Made by a program: the position numbers and the translations under genes | Assembly (NCBI GenBank): GCA_002732675.1 | Contig: NVRR01000035.1 | Coordinates: 1 to 17,367, forward strand | Length of the DNA: 17,367 nucleotides | Direction of reading: 5' to 3' | Source: Sneathiella sp. | Lineage (GTDB): Bacteria > Pseudomonadota > Alphaproteobacteria > Sneathiellales > Sneathiellaceae | Notes under the pieces: generated by a model | Database searches by the model: none | Told to the model about the DNA's origin: nothing | What the model saw: the letters and a program-made list of their open reading frames with translations, nothing else | Shown here: one piece after another, positions 1 through 7,272 of the stretch | Layout of the letters: every line of letters starts with the position of its first letter | Position numbering within the stretch: position 1 is the stretch's first letter

Positions 1-336
1 GATATTATACAGATGCAGGAAGGCTTCCTCATCAAAATCCGTCTCCATGTCCTCACAAATCAGCGGATTGGCGGCAAGATCAGCGAGATCGTTGATATCC
101 AAAGTGCCGAGCGTATTCGGATTAATAATGGTGGCTTCGGCCCGGGCTTGCCAGACGCGAGTCAGGTGGGTTTTTCCGCATCCTGCCGGGCCGACAATTG
201 CCAGAAATCCGCCCGGCCAGTCCGGCCATTGGTCAATCCAGGCGACCGCCTCCTCGTTCGGGGCCGCGACGAGGAAATCGTTCCGCCCTGATGCCGCGCG
301 ATAGGTCAGATCAAGCGGTATTTGAACGGCTTTCAT
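1..336 (-). CDS. hdaA: HdaA, DnaA-regulatory inactivator homologue (partial, 3' end outside window)
   Basis: Only the first 112 codons are present; the frame is open to the left edge. Translating the minus strand from the ATG at 336 gives an N-terminal QIPLDL (residues 5-10), which fits the beta-clamp-binding motif of Hda proteins, then a Walker A loop GPAGCGKTH (residues 49-57) and a Walker-B-like ICED (about 93-96). Hda proteins are short DnaA-related AAA+ ATPases that act with the DNA-loaded sliding clamp to stimulate DnaA-ATP hydrolysis and so limit re-initiation; this function is family knowledge. There is no room for DnaA domains I-II before the ATPase, which argues against DnaA itself. 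The start overlaps the stop of the upstream permease gene by four bases (ATGA), implying translational coupling as the last visible gene of the DUF2066 operon. Confidence 0.9.
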   Translation of the reverse strand, partial: MKAVQIPLDLTYRAASGRNDFLVAAPNEEAVAWIDQWPDWPGGFLAIVGPAGCGKTHLTRVWQARAEATIINPNTLGTLDINDLADLAANPLICEDMETDFDEEAFLHLYNI

Positions 337-1418
337 GAGATATCGGGGTCCTTATCCGACGGCAAGGTATCGTAAAACGGACTTTCGAGGTACTGACGAA
401 TGGCAAACCGGCTGAGCACGCCAACGACGGCGGCCATGGGAACCGCGATCAACACGCCGACGAAACCAAATAAACTACCGCCCGCCAGAAGCCCGAACAT
501 CACCCAGACCGGATGCAATCCGACTTTCTCACCGACCAGATTTGGCGTCAGCACATAGCCTTCCAGAATTTGGCCAACCACAAATATCCCGCCGACGATC
601 CCGATCATCACCGGATCGGGCCAGAACTGGAAAAGCGCCACCCCGACGGAGGCAATGAAGCCGATAATAGCCCCAACAAAGGGAATGAAAGAGATAAGAC
701 CGGTAACAATTCCGATCACCAGCCCGAATTCCAGCCCTGTTGCCAACAGGGCGATGCCGTAATAGGTGGCCAGAATAAAACAGGCGGTCGCCTGCCCGCG
801 CACAAAGCCCGCAAGCACGTTATCAATTTCTTTGACCAGGGTTCTGATTTGGTCCGCATTTTTGCGCGGAAGCCAGCCGTTTACACGTTCGACGATACGA
901 TCCCAGTCGCGTAAAAGATAGAAGGCGACAACGGGCGTGATCACAAGCAAGGTGATGATATTCACAATTGCAATCCCGCCGCCGATGATATTTTTCGACA
1001 AAGCCCCAAGGCTTTTGACCGCCTCCCCCGCATATTCGCTGATGGCCTTCTTGAATTCATCGCTTTGCTGCACCGCCGACACATCGACGAAACGATCAAT
1101 CAGCGGCATGAAGAAATCGTGCAAGCTAATGAGATATCCCGGCAAGCGTTTGACAAGACCAATAATCTGCTCCAGCAGGACGGGCACCAGCAGAATGGTC
1201 AGCAGGATGACGAAAAAGACAAACAGACCGATGATCAGGCTCGTGGCGGCCGATCGGTTAAAACCGATTACCTCCAGCCGGTCCGCAACCGGGTCGAGAA
1301 AATAGGCAACCGCCATGCCGAGGATAAAGGGCAGCAGGATATTGCTTAGCAGAACGAGCAAAACAACAAATATACCAATGAATATAGCCCAAAACTTCAT
1401 ATGCTTCATTAAAGTCAT
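333..1418 (-). CDS. AI-2E family permease (PerM/YhhT-like, DUF20)
   Basis: Integral membrane protein of 361 residues, a normal length for the AI-2E/PerM family. There is a pair of hydrophobic segments at about residues 9-40 and another at 58-83, a long amphipathic stretch (about 85-145), then further membrane segments to about residue 338. The family-typical FIPFVGAIIG (244-253) and EGYVLTPNLVGEKVGLHP (286-303) are both visible. Members were named after TqsA, an autoinducer-2 exporter, but most have unknown substrates, and nothing here indicates quorum sensing. The ATG at 1418 is preceded by GAGGA (complement of 1427-1431) eight bases upstream, which supports this start over the internal Met4 and Met7. 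It lies between the phosphatidyltransferase gene and hdaA, overlapping hdaA by four bases. The short C-terminal tail is polar and acidic. Confidence 0.9.
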   Translation of the reverse strand: MTLMKHMKFWAIFIGIFVVLLVLLSNILLPFILGMAVAYFLDPVADRLEVIGFNRSAATSLIIGLFVFFVILLTILLVPVLLEQIIGLVKRLPGYLISLHDFFMPLIDRFVDVSAVQQSDEFKKAISEYAGEAVKSLGALSKNIIGGGIAIVNIITLLVITPVVAFYLLRDWDRIVERVNGWLPRKNADQIRTLVKEIDNVLAGFVRGQATACFILATYYGIALLATGLEFGLVIGIVTGLISFIPFVGAIIGFIASVGVALFQFWPDPVMIGIVGGIFVVGQILEGYVLTPNLVGEKVGLHPVWVMFGLLAGGSLFGFVGVLIAVPMAAVVGVLSRFAIRQYLESPFYDTLPSDKDPDIS

Positions 1419-1480
1419 TTACGCTGTCCTCAGTATATTTTGTCTACGGAATAGGATATCATATGGCCGCTGACCGGCGT

Positions 1481-2011
1481 TTAACTGTTTTGCCGCGACC
1501 ATTGTAATATATAGCTGAGCCCTGACAACACTGTTGTCAGAGCCACCGCATATATGACGCCTGTGATAAGCGGCTCATACCCGATATCCAGTCCACGGTA
1601 CCCCAAAACAAGGGCTGCGAGGCTTATTTGGAGGAAGGTGTTGAGCTTGCTCACTTTGGTCGGCGCGATATTCACACTCAGCTCCATCAAGAATGTCAGC
1701 AGAATGCCGCCGATAATCAGGAAATCCCGGCTGACCACCAGGATGACCAGCCAGCTGGGCAAGTCCGCCTGAACGCCAAGCGTCACATAAATGGAGACCA
1801 GCAGAATTTTATCGGCCAGCGGGTCGAGATAGGTGCCAAGCGGGGTCACGAGATCAAACTGTTTGGCAATAAGGCCATCGAGGGCATCGGACAAACCAGC
1901 GATAACAAAGACGACAAAGGCTGCAAACATCTGCTCGCCTAAAATCAGCCAGACAATCACCGGCACCAGAAACATGCGCAGCAATGTAATGCTATTGGGG
2001 ATATTCAACAC
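1481..2011 (-). CDS. CDP-alcohol phosphatidyltransferase family protein (PgsA/cardiolipin synthase-like)
   Basis: A 176-residue polytopic inner-membrane enzyme that should transfer a phosphatidyl group from CDP-diacylglycerol to an alcohol acceptor, releasing CMP. The metal-binding signature D-x2-D-G-x2-A-R-x8-G-x3-D-x3-D is present with one change: D42, D45, G46, A49, K50 in place of Arg, G59, D63 and D67. The opening IPNSITLLR resembles PgsA starts. Motif alone cannot separate a phosphatidylglycerophosphate synthase from another family member; alphaproteobacteria often carry a second copy next to hdaA, so I give no symbol. The start is GTG at 2011 (next codon TTG), and I see no Shine-Dalgarno before it. 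The gene begins 15 bases after the DUF2066 stop and in the same reading frame, so translation probably relies on re-initiation. Confidence 0.88.
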   Translation of the reverse strand: MLNIPNSITLLRMFLVPVIVWLILGEQMFAAFVVFVIAGLSDALDGLIAKQFDLVTPLGTYLDPLADKILLVSIYVTLGVQADLPSWLVILVVSRDFLIIGGILLTFLMELSVNIAPTKVSKLNTFLQISLAALVLGYRGLDIGYEPLITGVIYAVALTTVLSGLSYILQWSRQNS

Positions 2012-2026
2012 GAGGGTTAGAGCCCG

Positions 2027-3181
2027 CTAGTTTCGGACAACTGGATTAAGTGTCCAATATCCATCATTGTCAACGAGTTGCAGGCTTCTCTGGGCCAGCG
2101 ACGTGGTCAACTGGCCAATATCGCCAAGGAAGGTGATATGCCAGAAGGCTTCCGTCACCGACAAGTCCTTGACCCGGATGGCACTGACGGCGGGCAGGGA
2201 TTTAACCTTTTCCTGAATGGTCAGCCATTCTTTCAATCCGGATAGCTTCGTTGACACGGCAACCGTATTTTCGACGCTGAAATCGATAATATTGGCCTGC
2301 TTCCATTCTTCCTGCAATTTACCGACAAGATCAAAAATGGCGCTTTGCATGAGGAGATCAGGATCATCACTGCCTTTATAGGTCTCAATCACGGTCGTCG
2401 ATAATTGACCGCTGCGTTGCCGAGAGATATCCAGAAATAATGTACCCTTCGCGTCGGTCCTGAAGCTTGCCTGATACATCACGGCCCCGGCGGTCCCGTA
2501 GATATCCTGAATAGCTGTGATAGACGTGTCGACCATGGCAATCGCCTCGTCGGCAGTGATGGCCTTGATATCCGTAAAGTCACCCGCGGGCAGGATGATT
2601 GGCTGCAACAAGCGCTGCGCCCATTTATCTTTCAGCGCCAAAGGCTCGGTCGGGCGGATGCCAAAGTCAATCACGTCAACCCAGCCCGCGCGCCAGGGGT
2701 TCGGCTCCTCCCACAGGAACGACCGGTTGCCTTCCCTGAATACCGGTAAAATCAATATTGGCCGCCCAACGGCTTCGGAAAACGGCAACCCGTGGGTGCG
2801 CAGGAAGGACCGCACGTCGGCGCGCTTGAACTCAAATGTCAGATCGGCCAGATATCGCTGTGCCGATGTCCGCTCATTCGCCACCTGATAGGAAGCGATC
2901 ATCGCCGTCAGCGTCTCGTCATCAACTGTCGGTAATTGCAGCTGATGGTCAACCGGGACCAACCGCCGCAACAATGTATCGAAAGCCCGGCGCTGCCCGG
3001 TCTGGACCGCAAGGGATTGGGCTTGTGGCACCGTTGCCGCCATTTCATCGACGGAGATGTCATGGATCGTATAGGGGTCGATTTCTGCGGCAGCAGCTCC
3101 ACCCACCATAAAAAATGACACGACCAGAACCGACAAGGCCCGAATAACCGGCAGGATCGACATTTGTTTAGTATCCGTCAT
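2027..3181 (-). CDS. DUF2066 domain exported protein
   Basis: A 384-residue protein with a signal peptide: a hydrophobic core at about residues 15-28 ending in an alanine run, with likely cleavage near residues 30-32 just before EIDPY. The mature part starts with a stretch about [14 protein letters not shown] followed by an Arg-rich helix near [13 protein letters not shown], which I associate with DUF2066 proteins found upstream of the CDP-alcohol phosphatidyltransferase and hdaA in alphaproteobacteria. No enzymatic motif is visible and its biochemical role is unknown. It is the first gene of the left-hand minus-strand cluster, divergent from purM with 66 bases between start codons. An alternative start at Met7 (3163) has a weak ACGGA ten to eleven bases upstream and keeps the signal peptide, so the true start could be either. 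Confidence 0.8.
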   Translation of the reverse strand: MTDTKQMSILPVIRALSVLVVSFFMVGGAAAAEIDPYTIHDISVDEMAATVPQAQSLAVQTGQRRAFDTLLRRLVPVDHQLQLPTVDDETLTAMIASYQVANERTSAQRYLADLTFEFKRADVRSFLRTHGLPFSEAVGRPILILPVFREGNRSFLWEEPNPWRAGWVDVIDFGIRPTEPLALKDKWAQRLLQPIILPAGDFTDIKAITADEAIAMVDTSITAIQDIYGTAGAVMYQASFRTDAKGTLFLDISRQRSGQLSTTVIETYKGSDDPDLLMQSAIFDLVGKLQEEWKQANIIDFSVENTVAVSTKLSGLKEWLTIQEKVKSLPAVSAIRVKDLSVTEAFWHITFLGDIGQLTTSLAQRSLQLVDNDGYWTLNPVVRN

Positions 3182-3247
3182 TGCAAACCACTGGAAAAAA
3201 AGTATGTTGACGCAATCATAATCTATTGTCCCGGTGAAGGATATCTT
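3182..3247. promoter_or_regulatory. Divergent intergenic region, DUF2066 operon / purM
   Basis: These 66 bases must hold the promoters for both divergent units unless they lie inside the neighbouring genes. They are AT-richer than the coding flanks, with a run of seven A at 3195-3201. On the plus strand TTGACG (3207-3212) resembles a -35 box, but no acceptable -10 follows at 16-18 bases; on the minus strand CATACT is a possible -10 without a good -35. I therefore mark the region but do not assign individual promoters. No riboswitch-like fold is apparent. Confidence 0.4.
3237..3241 (+). promoter_or_regulatory. Shine-Dalgarno site of purM
   Basis: AAGGA lies six bases upstream of the ATG at 3248. 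It decides the purM start: the same frame is open back to a TTG at 3164, which overlaps the DUF2066 start codon and has no ribosome-binding site. Confidence 0.75.
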
Positions 3248-4327
3248 ATGAAGGCCGATGGCTCCAAAAAAAGTTACAGTTACAAGGATGCGGGTGTTGA
3301 TATCGTCGCCGGTAATTCGCTTGTCGATGCCATAAAACCACTGGCGGCGTCAACCAAGCGCCCTGGCGCGAACGCCGACCTTGGTGGTTTTGGCGCGATC
3401 TTTGATCCCAAGGCAGCCGGGTTTAAAGACCCGCTCCTCGTTTCCGCCACCGATGGTGTGGGCACCAAGCTAAAAGTCGCCATCGACATGAACAAACATG
3501 ACACGGTCGGCATCGATCTGGTCGCCATGTGCGTTAATGACCTGGTTGTACAAGGCGCGGAACCACTGTTCTTCCTTGATTATTTCGCTACCAGCGGTCT
3601 TGATGTCGCCGCCACCACAGATATTATCTCCGGCATCGCCGAAGGCTGCAGACAGGCGGGATGTGCGCTGATCGGCGGCGAGACTGCTGAAATGCCGGGC
3701 ATGTATGCCAAGGGCGATTATGATATGGCCGGCTTTACCGTTGGCGCGGTGGAGCGGGACCAACTGCTGAAAGCCGATAGTCTGAATGCCGGAGATGTGC
3801 TACTCGGCATTGCGTCTTCGGGCTTACATTCAAACGGGTTTTCGCTTATTCGCAAGCTGGTTGCAGATTTCAATCTCGATTACGCAGCCCCCGCCCCGTT
3901 TGATTCGCAAACCTCCCTTGGCGAAGCACTGATTGCCCCAACCCGGATTTATGTGAAAAGCTGCCTTAAAGCCATTCGCGCCGGACATATCAAGGCGCTC
4001 TCCCATATCACTGGCGGTGGTTTGTTTGAAAATATTCCGCGTATTCTGCCCGGCAATCTTGTCGCCGAGCTAGATGCGCGCAGTTGGCCGCTTCCACCGC
4101 TCTTTCGGTGGCTGGCGGAGATCGGCAACATTGCGCCGCGTGAGCTTGCCACGACCTTTAACTGCGGCCTCGGGATGGTCGTCGCGGTCAATCCGGAGAA
4201 TGCAGCAGCGGCAAAAGCCATGTTGGAGGATGCGGGCGAAACCGTCTTTACGGTTGGCGTCCTGGCGGCACGGACCGGCGATGCAGAGCAGGTTCATATC
4301 GAGGGACTTGAGACGTGGCAAAGCTAA
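3248..4327 (+). CDS. purM: Phosphoribosylformylglycinamidine cyclo-ligase (AIR synthetase)
   Basis: PurM carries out the ATP-dependent ring closure of FGAM to aminoimidazole ribonucleotide in cytosolic de novo purine synthesis. From the ATG at 3248 the protein has 359 residues, slightly longer than the usual 345-350 because of a short N-terminal extension. Recognisable motifs are [12 protein letters not shown] (12-23), ATDGVGTK (67-74), [13 protein letters not shown] (94-106) and [11 protein letters not shown] (143-153), which belong to the ATP- and phosphate-binding core of the PurM/PurL superfamily. It overlaps purN by 13 bases. This pairing is the classic purMN operon and excludes paralogues such as ThiL, SelD or HypE. 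No purine-responsive regulatory element could be recognised upstream. Confidence 0.97.
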   Translation: MKADGSKKSYSYKDAGVDIVAGNSLVDAIKPLAASTKRPGANADLGGFGAIFDPKAAGFKDPLLVSATDGVGTKLKVAIDMNKHDTVGIDLVAMCVNDLVVQGAEPLFFLDYFATSGLDVAATTDIISGIAEGCRQAGCALIGGETAEMPGMYAKGDYDMAGFTVGAVERDQLLKADSLNAGDVLLGIASSGLHSNGFSLIRKLVADFNLDYAAPAPFDSQTSLGEALIAPTRIYVKSCLKAIRAGHIKALSHITGGGLFENIPRILPGNLVAELDARSWPLPPLFRWLAEIGNIAPRELATTFNCGLGMVVAVNPENAAAAKAMLEDAGETVFTVGVLAARTGDAEQVHIEGLETWQS

Positions 4328-4968
4328 AAGTCGCCGTATTGATTTCATCTCGGGGATCCAATATGCAGTCCCTGGTGCGGGCCTGTGCGGCGCCGAGCTT
4401 TCCCGCCGAAATCATCTCGGTCCTGTCTAACAATCCAGAAGCGGCTGGCCTTAAATTCGCGGCCACAAACAGTATTCCAACCCAGGTCATTGATCATCGG
4501 GACTATGACAGCCGCGAAGAATTTGACACACAAATTACAGCTTACCTCGAAAAAATCGATGCGGATCTCATTTGTCTTGCGGGCTTTATGCGTTTGCTCA
4601 GTGCCAATTTTGTTAATCGTTGGCGTGACCGTATTCTGAATATTCATCCCTCCCTGTTACCGGCGTTCAAGGGATTGCATGTGCATGAGCGGGCAATCGA
4701 ATCAGGCGCACGTTTTACCGGCTGTACCGTTCATTTTGTCCGCCCGGAAATGGATGAAGGACCGATTATTGTCCAGGCTGCCGTGCCCATTCACAGCGAT
4801 GACACCGCCGAGGTTCTTGCCGCACGCATTCTCGAGCAGGAACATCGGATTTACCCGCTGGCCCTAGAGCTGGTGGCTGACAATCGCGTAAGAATATTCG
4901 GCGCGGTCGCGAAGATTTCGAATGCCGTACCGCAACAAAGATCCCTTATCAATCCAACATCTGAATAA
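4315..4968 (+). CDS. purN: Phosphoribosylglycinamide formyltransferase (GAR transformylase)
   Basis: PurN transfers the formyl group of 10-formyltetrahydrofolate to glycinamide ribonucleotide, upstream of PurM in the same pathway. At 217 residues it matches the family. Visible features are [10 protein letters not shown] (11-20) for phosphate binding, the catalytic Asn109 and His111 in NIHPSLLP (109-116), and Asp147 in MDEGP (146-150), completing the Asn-His-Asp set known from the E. coli enzyme. The start is GTG at 4315, with AGGGA (4302-4306) eight bases upstream, inside the purM 3' end; the 13-base overlap suggests translational coupling. Confidence 0.97.
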   Translation: MAKLKVAVLISSRGSNMQSLVRACAAPSFPAEIISVLSNNPEAAGLKFAATNSIPTQVIDHRDYDSREEFDTQITAYLEKIDADLICLAGFMRLLSANFVNRWRDRILNIHPSLLPAFKGLHVHERAIESGARFTGCTVHFVRPEMDEGPIIVQAAVPIHSDDTAEVLAARILEQEHRIYPLALELVADNRVRIFGAVAKISNAVPQQRSLINPTSE

Positions 4969-5003
4969 TATTGCGCTGCCACCTCTTTTCCGGATGGTCC
5001 ATA

Positions 5004-6155
5004 ATGTATTATGCTCGGTTTTTAGGATTTATTCCCTTTTGCCTTCTGGTCCTGCTGGCCGGATGTGAAAAACAGGATGCCATCATGAATATTGGTGCGA
5101 TTTACAACCTGACCGGAGAACAGCAAAATCTTGATATTCCGTCCTCGCAAGGGGCCGAATTGGCGGTGGCGGAACTCAACCAAAACGGCGGCATTCTCGG
5201 AAGGCAAGTATCTCTGGTTCTGGTAGACGGCGAAACCAACACGACAATCATTGCGCAAAAGGCCCAGCAGCTTATTGACGAGACATCCGATATGCCGGTG
5301 ATCATTGGCATGTCAGACACCGATGTCGTTCTAGCCGCGGCGAAGGTCGCGGCCAAAAACCAACGCCTGTTCATTACCTCGGGCGCGACCTCGCCGTTGT
5401 TGCCGGCCGATGTCCCGGGCTATCTTTTCCTCGCCTGCTACGGTGATAACGTGCAGGCAGCAGCGGCCGCTGACTGGGCCTATTCGGACTTGAAAGCGCG
5501 CAGCGTTGTTGTTCTGTATAAAGAAGACATGTCCTACACAGCGCTGTTGCGGGCATATTTTGAGGACGCCTTCCGGGGTCATGGCGGTGATATCATTGTT
5601 AGCCGGGGCTATAAAACAGGGACATTCGCGGGCGCCATCACCGATTTACCGGACGCCGATCTCGTTTATCTTGCGGCGTCACCGGATGAAGTAATTGCAG
5701 ACATTTCCGCCCTTAGGGCCACAGGGTATGCAGGCCCGATTGCCAGCGGGGATGGTTTTGATATCGGAGAGGCCTGGTCACAGTTGCCGGCCGAGAACAA
5801 AGCTTATTTCACCACCCATGCCGATGTCGGTCTCAATAATACTGATCCGAAGGTGATGGCATTTCGGAAAGCCTATGCAGCAAAATTTCCAGGTCACGAA
5901 CCGGATGCCTTCACCGCACTTGGCTACGATACTGTCATGCTAATTGCTGCGGCGGCCGAAAAAGCGGGATCGCTGAAGGTTGATGCGATCCGGAGCGCCC
6001 TTTCAGATTTGCAGAATTTTGGCGGACTTACAGGCAGCATCAGTTATGAAGACGGCAGCCATATTCCGATAAAGTCTGTGGCTTTGTTCAAGGCGACTAA
6101 CGGGACAGAGGTATTTGTTCGCGAAATATTACCAACCGAAATCCCCGGACCTTAA
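5004..6155 (+). CDS. ABC transporter substrate-binding lipoprotein, Leu/Ile/Val-binding type (orphan)
   Basis: A 383-residue periplasmic binding protein of the Peripla_BP_6 (LivJ-like) class. The N terminus is a lipoprotein signal ending in LLAGC, with Cys21 as the predicted lipidated residue, so the protein should be membrane-anchored facing the periplasm. The start of the mature domain carries the family signature AELAVAELNQNGGILGRQV (51-69). The ligand cannot be read from sequence; relatives bind branched-chain amino acids, amides, urea or other small compounds. No permease or ATPase gene is adjacent. I chose the ATG at 5004 over an in-frame TTG at 4971 because it gives a compact lipoprotein signal; the upstream GGATGG is only a weak ribosome-binding site. 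It starts 35 bases after purN and may be cotranscribed with it. Confidence 0.88.
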   Translation: MYYARFLGFIPFCLLVLLAGCEKQDAIMNIGAIYNLTGEQQNLDIPSSQGAELAVAELNQNGGILGRQVSLVLVDGETNTTIIAQKAQQLIDETSDMPVIIGMSDTDVVLAAAKVAAKNQRLFITSGATSPLLPADVPGYLFLACYGDNVQAAAAADWAYSDLKARSVVVLYKEDMSYTALLRAYFEDAFRGHGGDIIVSRGYKTGTFAGAITDLPDADLVYLAASPDEVIADISALRATGYAGPIASGDGFDIGEAWSQLPAENKAYFTTHADVGLNNTDPKVMAFRKAYAAKFPGHEPDAFTALGYDTVMLIAAAAEKAGSLKVDAIRSALSDLQNFGGLTGSISYEDGSHIPIKSVALFKATNGTEVFVREILPTEIPGP

Positions 6156-6204
6156 AAGAGTGCCCTACAGGACAATTTTGTTTTACACTGACAAAACAGA
6201 TAAT

Positions 6205-6219
6205 GGAGTGAGATAAATA
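6205..6219 (+). promoter_or_regulatory. Shine-Dalgarno GGAG followed by an in-frame AUA codon (candidate DUF202 start)
   Basis: GGAG at 6205-6208 is the only good ribosome-binding site before the DUF202 gene. Eight bases further on lies ATA (6217-6219), in frame with the gene and directly after an in-frame TAA (6214-6216). The codons from 6217 to 6255 read as a plausible hydrophilic N terminus (TQQDRRNIDTFK after the first residue). The TTG at 6256 lies 47 bases from the GGAG and has no site of its own. Confidence 0.35.
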
Positions 6220-6255
6220 ACCCAGCAGGACAGGCGCAATATCGACACCTTTAAA

Positions 6256-6492
6256 TTGGCTGTTCATCGGACAGAGCTCGCCAACCGGCGGACCCTTATG
6301 GCTTACGTCAAAACATCCTTCGCCTTCGCCGGCACGGGCATTGCGCTTTTAAAACTGATTGATGATGGGTTTTTGGAAATCGTGGGCTGGATATTGGTTC
6401 CCCTGTCACTGTTTGTTCTGGTAATCGGTGCTGTCGATTACCACCGCGTCCGAAAATCCATTGATGAGGAAAAGCATGACGGCGGCTTGTAA
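6256..6492 (+). CDS. DUF202 family small membrane protein (YidH-like)
   Basis: A small inner-membrane protein of 78 residues if started at the TTG at 6256. The conserved opening RTELANRRTLMAYVKTSFAF (5-24) fits the DUF202 pattern of RT-x-L-A-x-x-RT-x-x-A-x-x-(K/R)T leading into the first membrane segment (about 21-36). A second membrane helix follows at about 43-60, then DYHRVRKS and a charged C-terminal tail. The molecular function of DUF202 is unknown. I use TTG as a conservative conventional start; the better-placed ribosome-binding site points to an AUA codon at 6217, which would add 13 residues. It lies about 100 bases after the lipoprotein gene and ends just before a strong terminator. 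Confidence 0.72.
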   Translation: MAVHRTELANRRTLMAYVKTSFAFAGTGIALLKLIDDGFLEIVGWILVPLSLFVLVIGAVDYHRVRKSIDEEKHDGGL

Positions 6493-6509
6493 CCATTGAC
6501 GTAAGGCAT

Positions 6510-6545
6510 AAAAAACCGGGCAGCTTTAACACTGCCCGGTTTTTT
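6510..6545. terminator. Bidirectional Rho-independent terminator
   Basis: A perfect 14-bp inverted repeat (6510-6523 with 6532-6545) around an 8-base loop. The core is CCGGGCAG / CTGCCCGG, flanked by six A on the left and six T on the right, so each strand forms a GC-rich hairpin followed by a U-tract. It sits between the stops of the convergent DUF202 (plus) and rpsD (minus) genes, 15 bases from the rpsD stop, and should end transcription from both sides. Confidence 0.93.
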
Positions 6546-6560
6546 AGATTTCGGCTCGAC

Positions 6561-7178
6561 TTAACGAGAGTAGAATTCGACGATCAGATTTGGTTCCATC
6601 ACCACAGGGTAAGGAACGTCTGAGAGTGTCGGGATATTGGTGAACGTGCCCTTCAACGCCTTTTGATCAACATCCAAATATTCCGGAACTTCCCGCTCCG
6701 GGCTGTCGATAGCCTCTAAAACGAGGCCCATCTGCTTGGATTTCTGACGCACTTCAAGAACATCGCCAACTTTCACCTGGTATGAGGCTATATTGACTTT
6801 CTTGCCGTTGACAGTGACATGGCCGTGGTTGACGAACTGGCGCGCTGCAAAAACAGTCGGCACGAATTTCATCCGGTAAACAACCGCGTCAAGGCGCCGC
6901 TCCAGCAGGCCGATGAGGTTTTCGGATGTATCGCCTTTCAGGCGCACAGCTTCGGCATACAAACGACGGAAGCTTTTTTCCGTAATATTGCCGTAGTAGC
7001 CTTTCAGCTTCTGCTTGGCGCGCAAATGAATACCAAAGTCGGAGATTTTACCACGGCGACCCTGGCCATGCTGGCCCGGTCCATATTCCCGGCGATTGAC
7101 GGGGCTTTTCGGACGACCCCAAAGGTTTTCACCCATACGGCGGTCAATTTTATATTTCGCTTGAATGCGTTTGCTCAT
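6561..7178 (-). CDS. rpsD: 30S ribosomal protein S4
   Basis: A primary 16S rRNA-binding protein that nucleates assembly of the 30S body and lines the mRNA entry channel. The 205-residue length and the N-terminal [18 protein letters not shown] (9-26) are characteristic, followed by EYGPGQHGQ and a basic S4 RNA-binding domain at about residues 95-155. The four-cysteine zinc cluster found in some S4 proteins is absent, so this is the C-minus form usual in alphaproteobacteria. GGAA about seven bases before the ATG serves as ribosome-binding site. The gene stands alone here, not in an rpsM-rpsK-rpoA operon, with its own promoter upstream and a strong terminator downstream. Confidence 0.98.
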   Translation of the reverse strand: MSKRIQAKYKIDRRMGENLWGRPKSPVNRREYGPGQHGQGRRGKISDFGIHLRAKQKLKGYYGNITEKSFRRLYAEAVRLKGDTSENLIGLLERRLDAVVYRMKFVPTVFAARQFVNHGHVTVNGKKVNIASYQVKVGDVLEVRQKSKQMGLVLEAIDSPEREVPEYLDVDQKALKGTFTNIPTLSDVPYPVVMEPNLIVEFYSR

Positions 7179-7200
7179 AACTAGTTCCAGTTTTCAAAAT

Positions 7201-7221
7201 GTCGGAAAAAGGCATGCCGAC
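7201..7221 (-). promoter_or_regulatory. Small inverted repeat in the rpsD leader
   Basis: A 5-bp inverted repeat (7201-7205 with 7217-7221, GTCGG / CCGAC on the minus strand) encloses an 11-base loop that contains the palindrome GGCATGCC on the plus strand. It lies in the short (about 55-60 nt) predicted rpsD 5' leader, about 20 bases before the start codon. It could be a regulatory hairpin, or simply a weak structure at the end of the hydrolase transcript. The function is inferred only. Confidence 0.3.
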
Positions 7222-7241
7222 GAGGCTTGCACAAGTCGCGC

Positions 7242-7269
7242 ACTATACTGATGTAACAAGGCTTGTCAA
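7242..7269 (-). promoter_or_regulatory. Sigma70-type promoter of rpsD
   Basis: On the minus strand there is a perfect -35 box TTGACA (complement of 7264-7269), then 16 bases, then TATAGT (complement of 7242-7247) as the -10 box. Transcription would begin near 7235, giving a leader of about 57 bases before the rpsD ATG at 7178. It lies in the 94-base gap between the hydrolase stop and rpsD, so rpsD does not depend on the upstream operon. Confidence 0.8.
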
Positions 7270-7272
7270 TGC

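Noticed and set aside
333..1418. AI-2E permease considered as a quorum-sensing system
   Set aside because: The family name comes from one member; there is no luxS or sensor gene nearby and the gene sits in a housekeeping cluster.
3164..3247. Upstream extension of purM to a TTG at 3164
   Set aside because: It overlaps the DUF2066 start and has no Shine-Dalgarno; the ATG at 3248 has AAGGA at good spacing.
6176..6196. Inverted repeat TTTTGT / ACAAAA after the lipoprotein gene, considered as a terminator
   Set aside because: The stem is six AT-rich pairs with a 9-base loop and no following T-tract; too weak to call.
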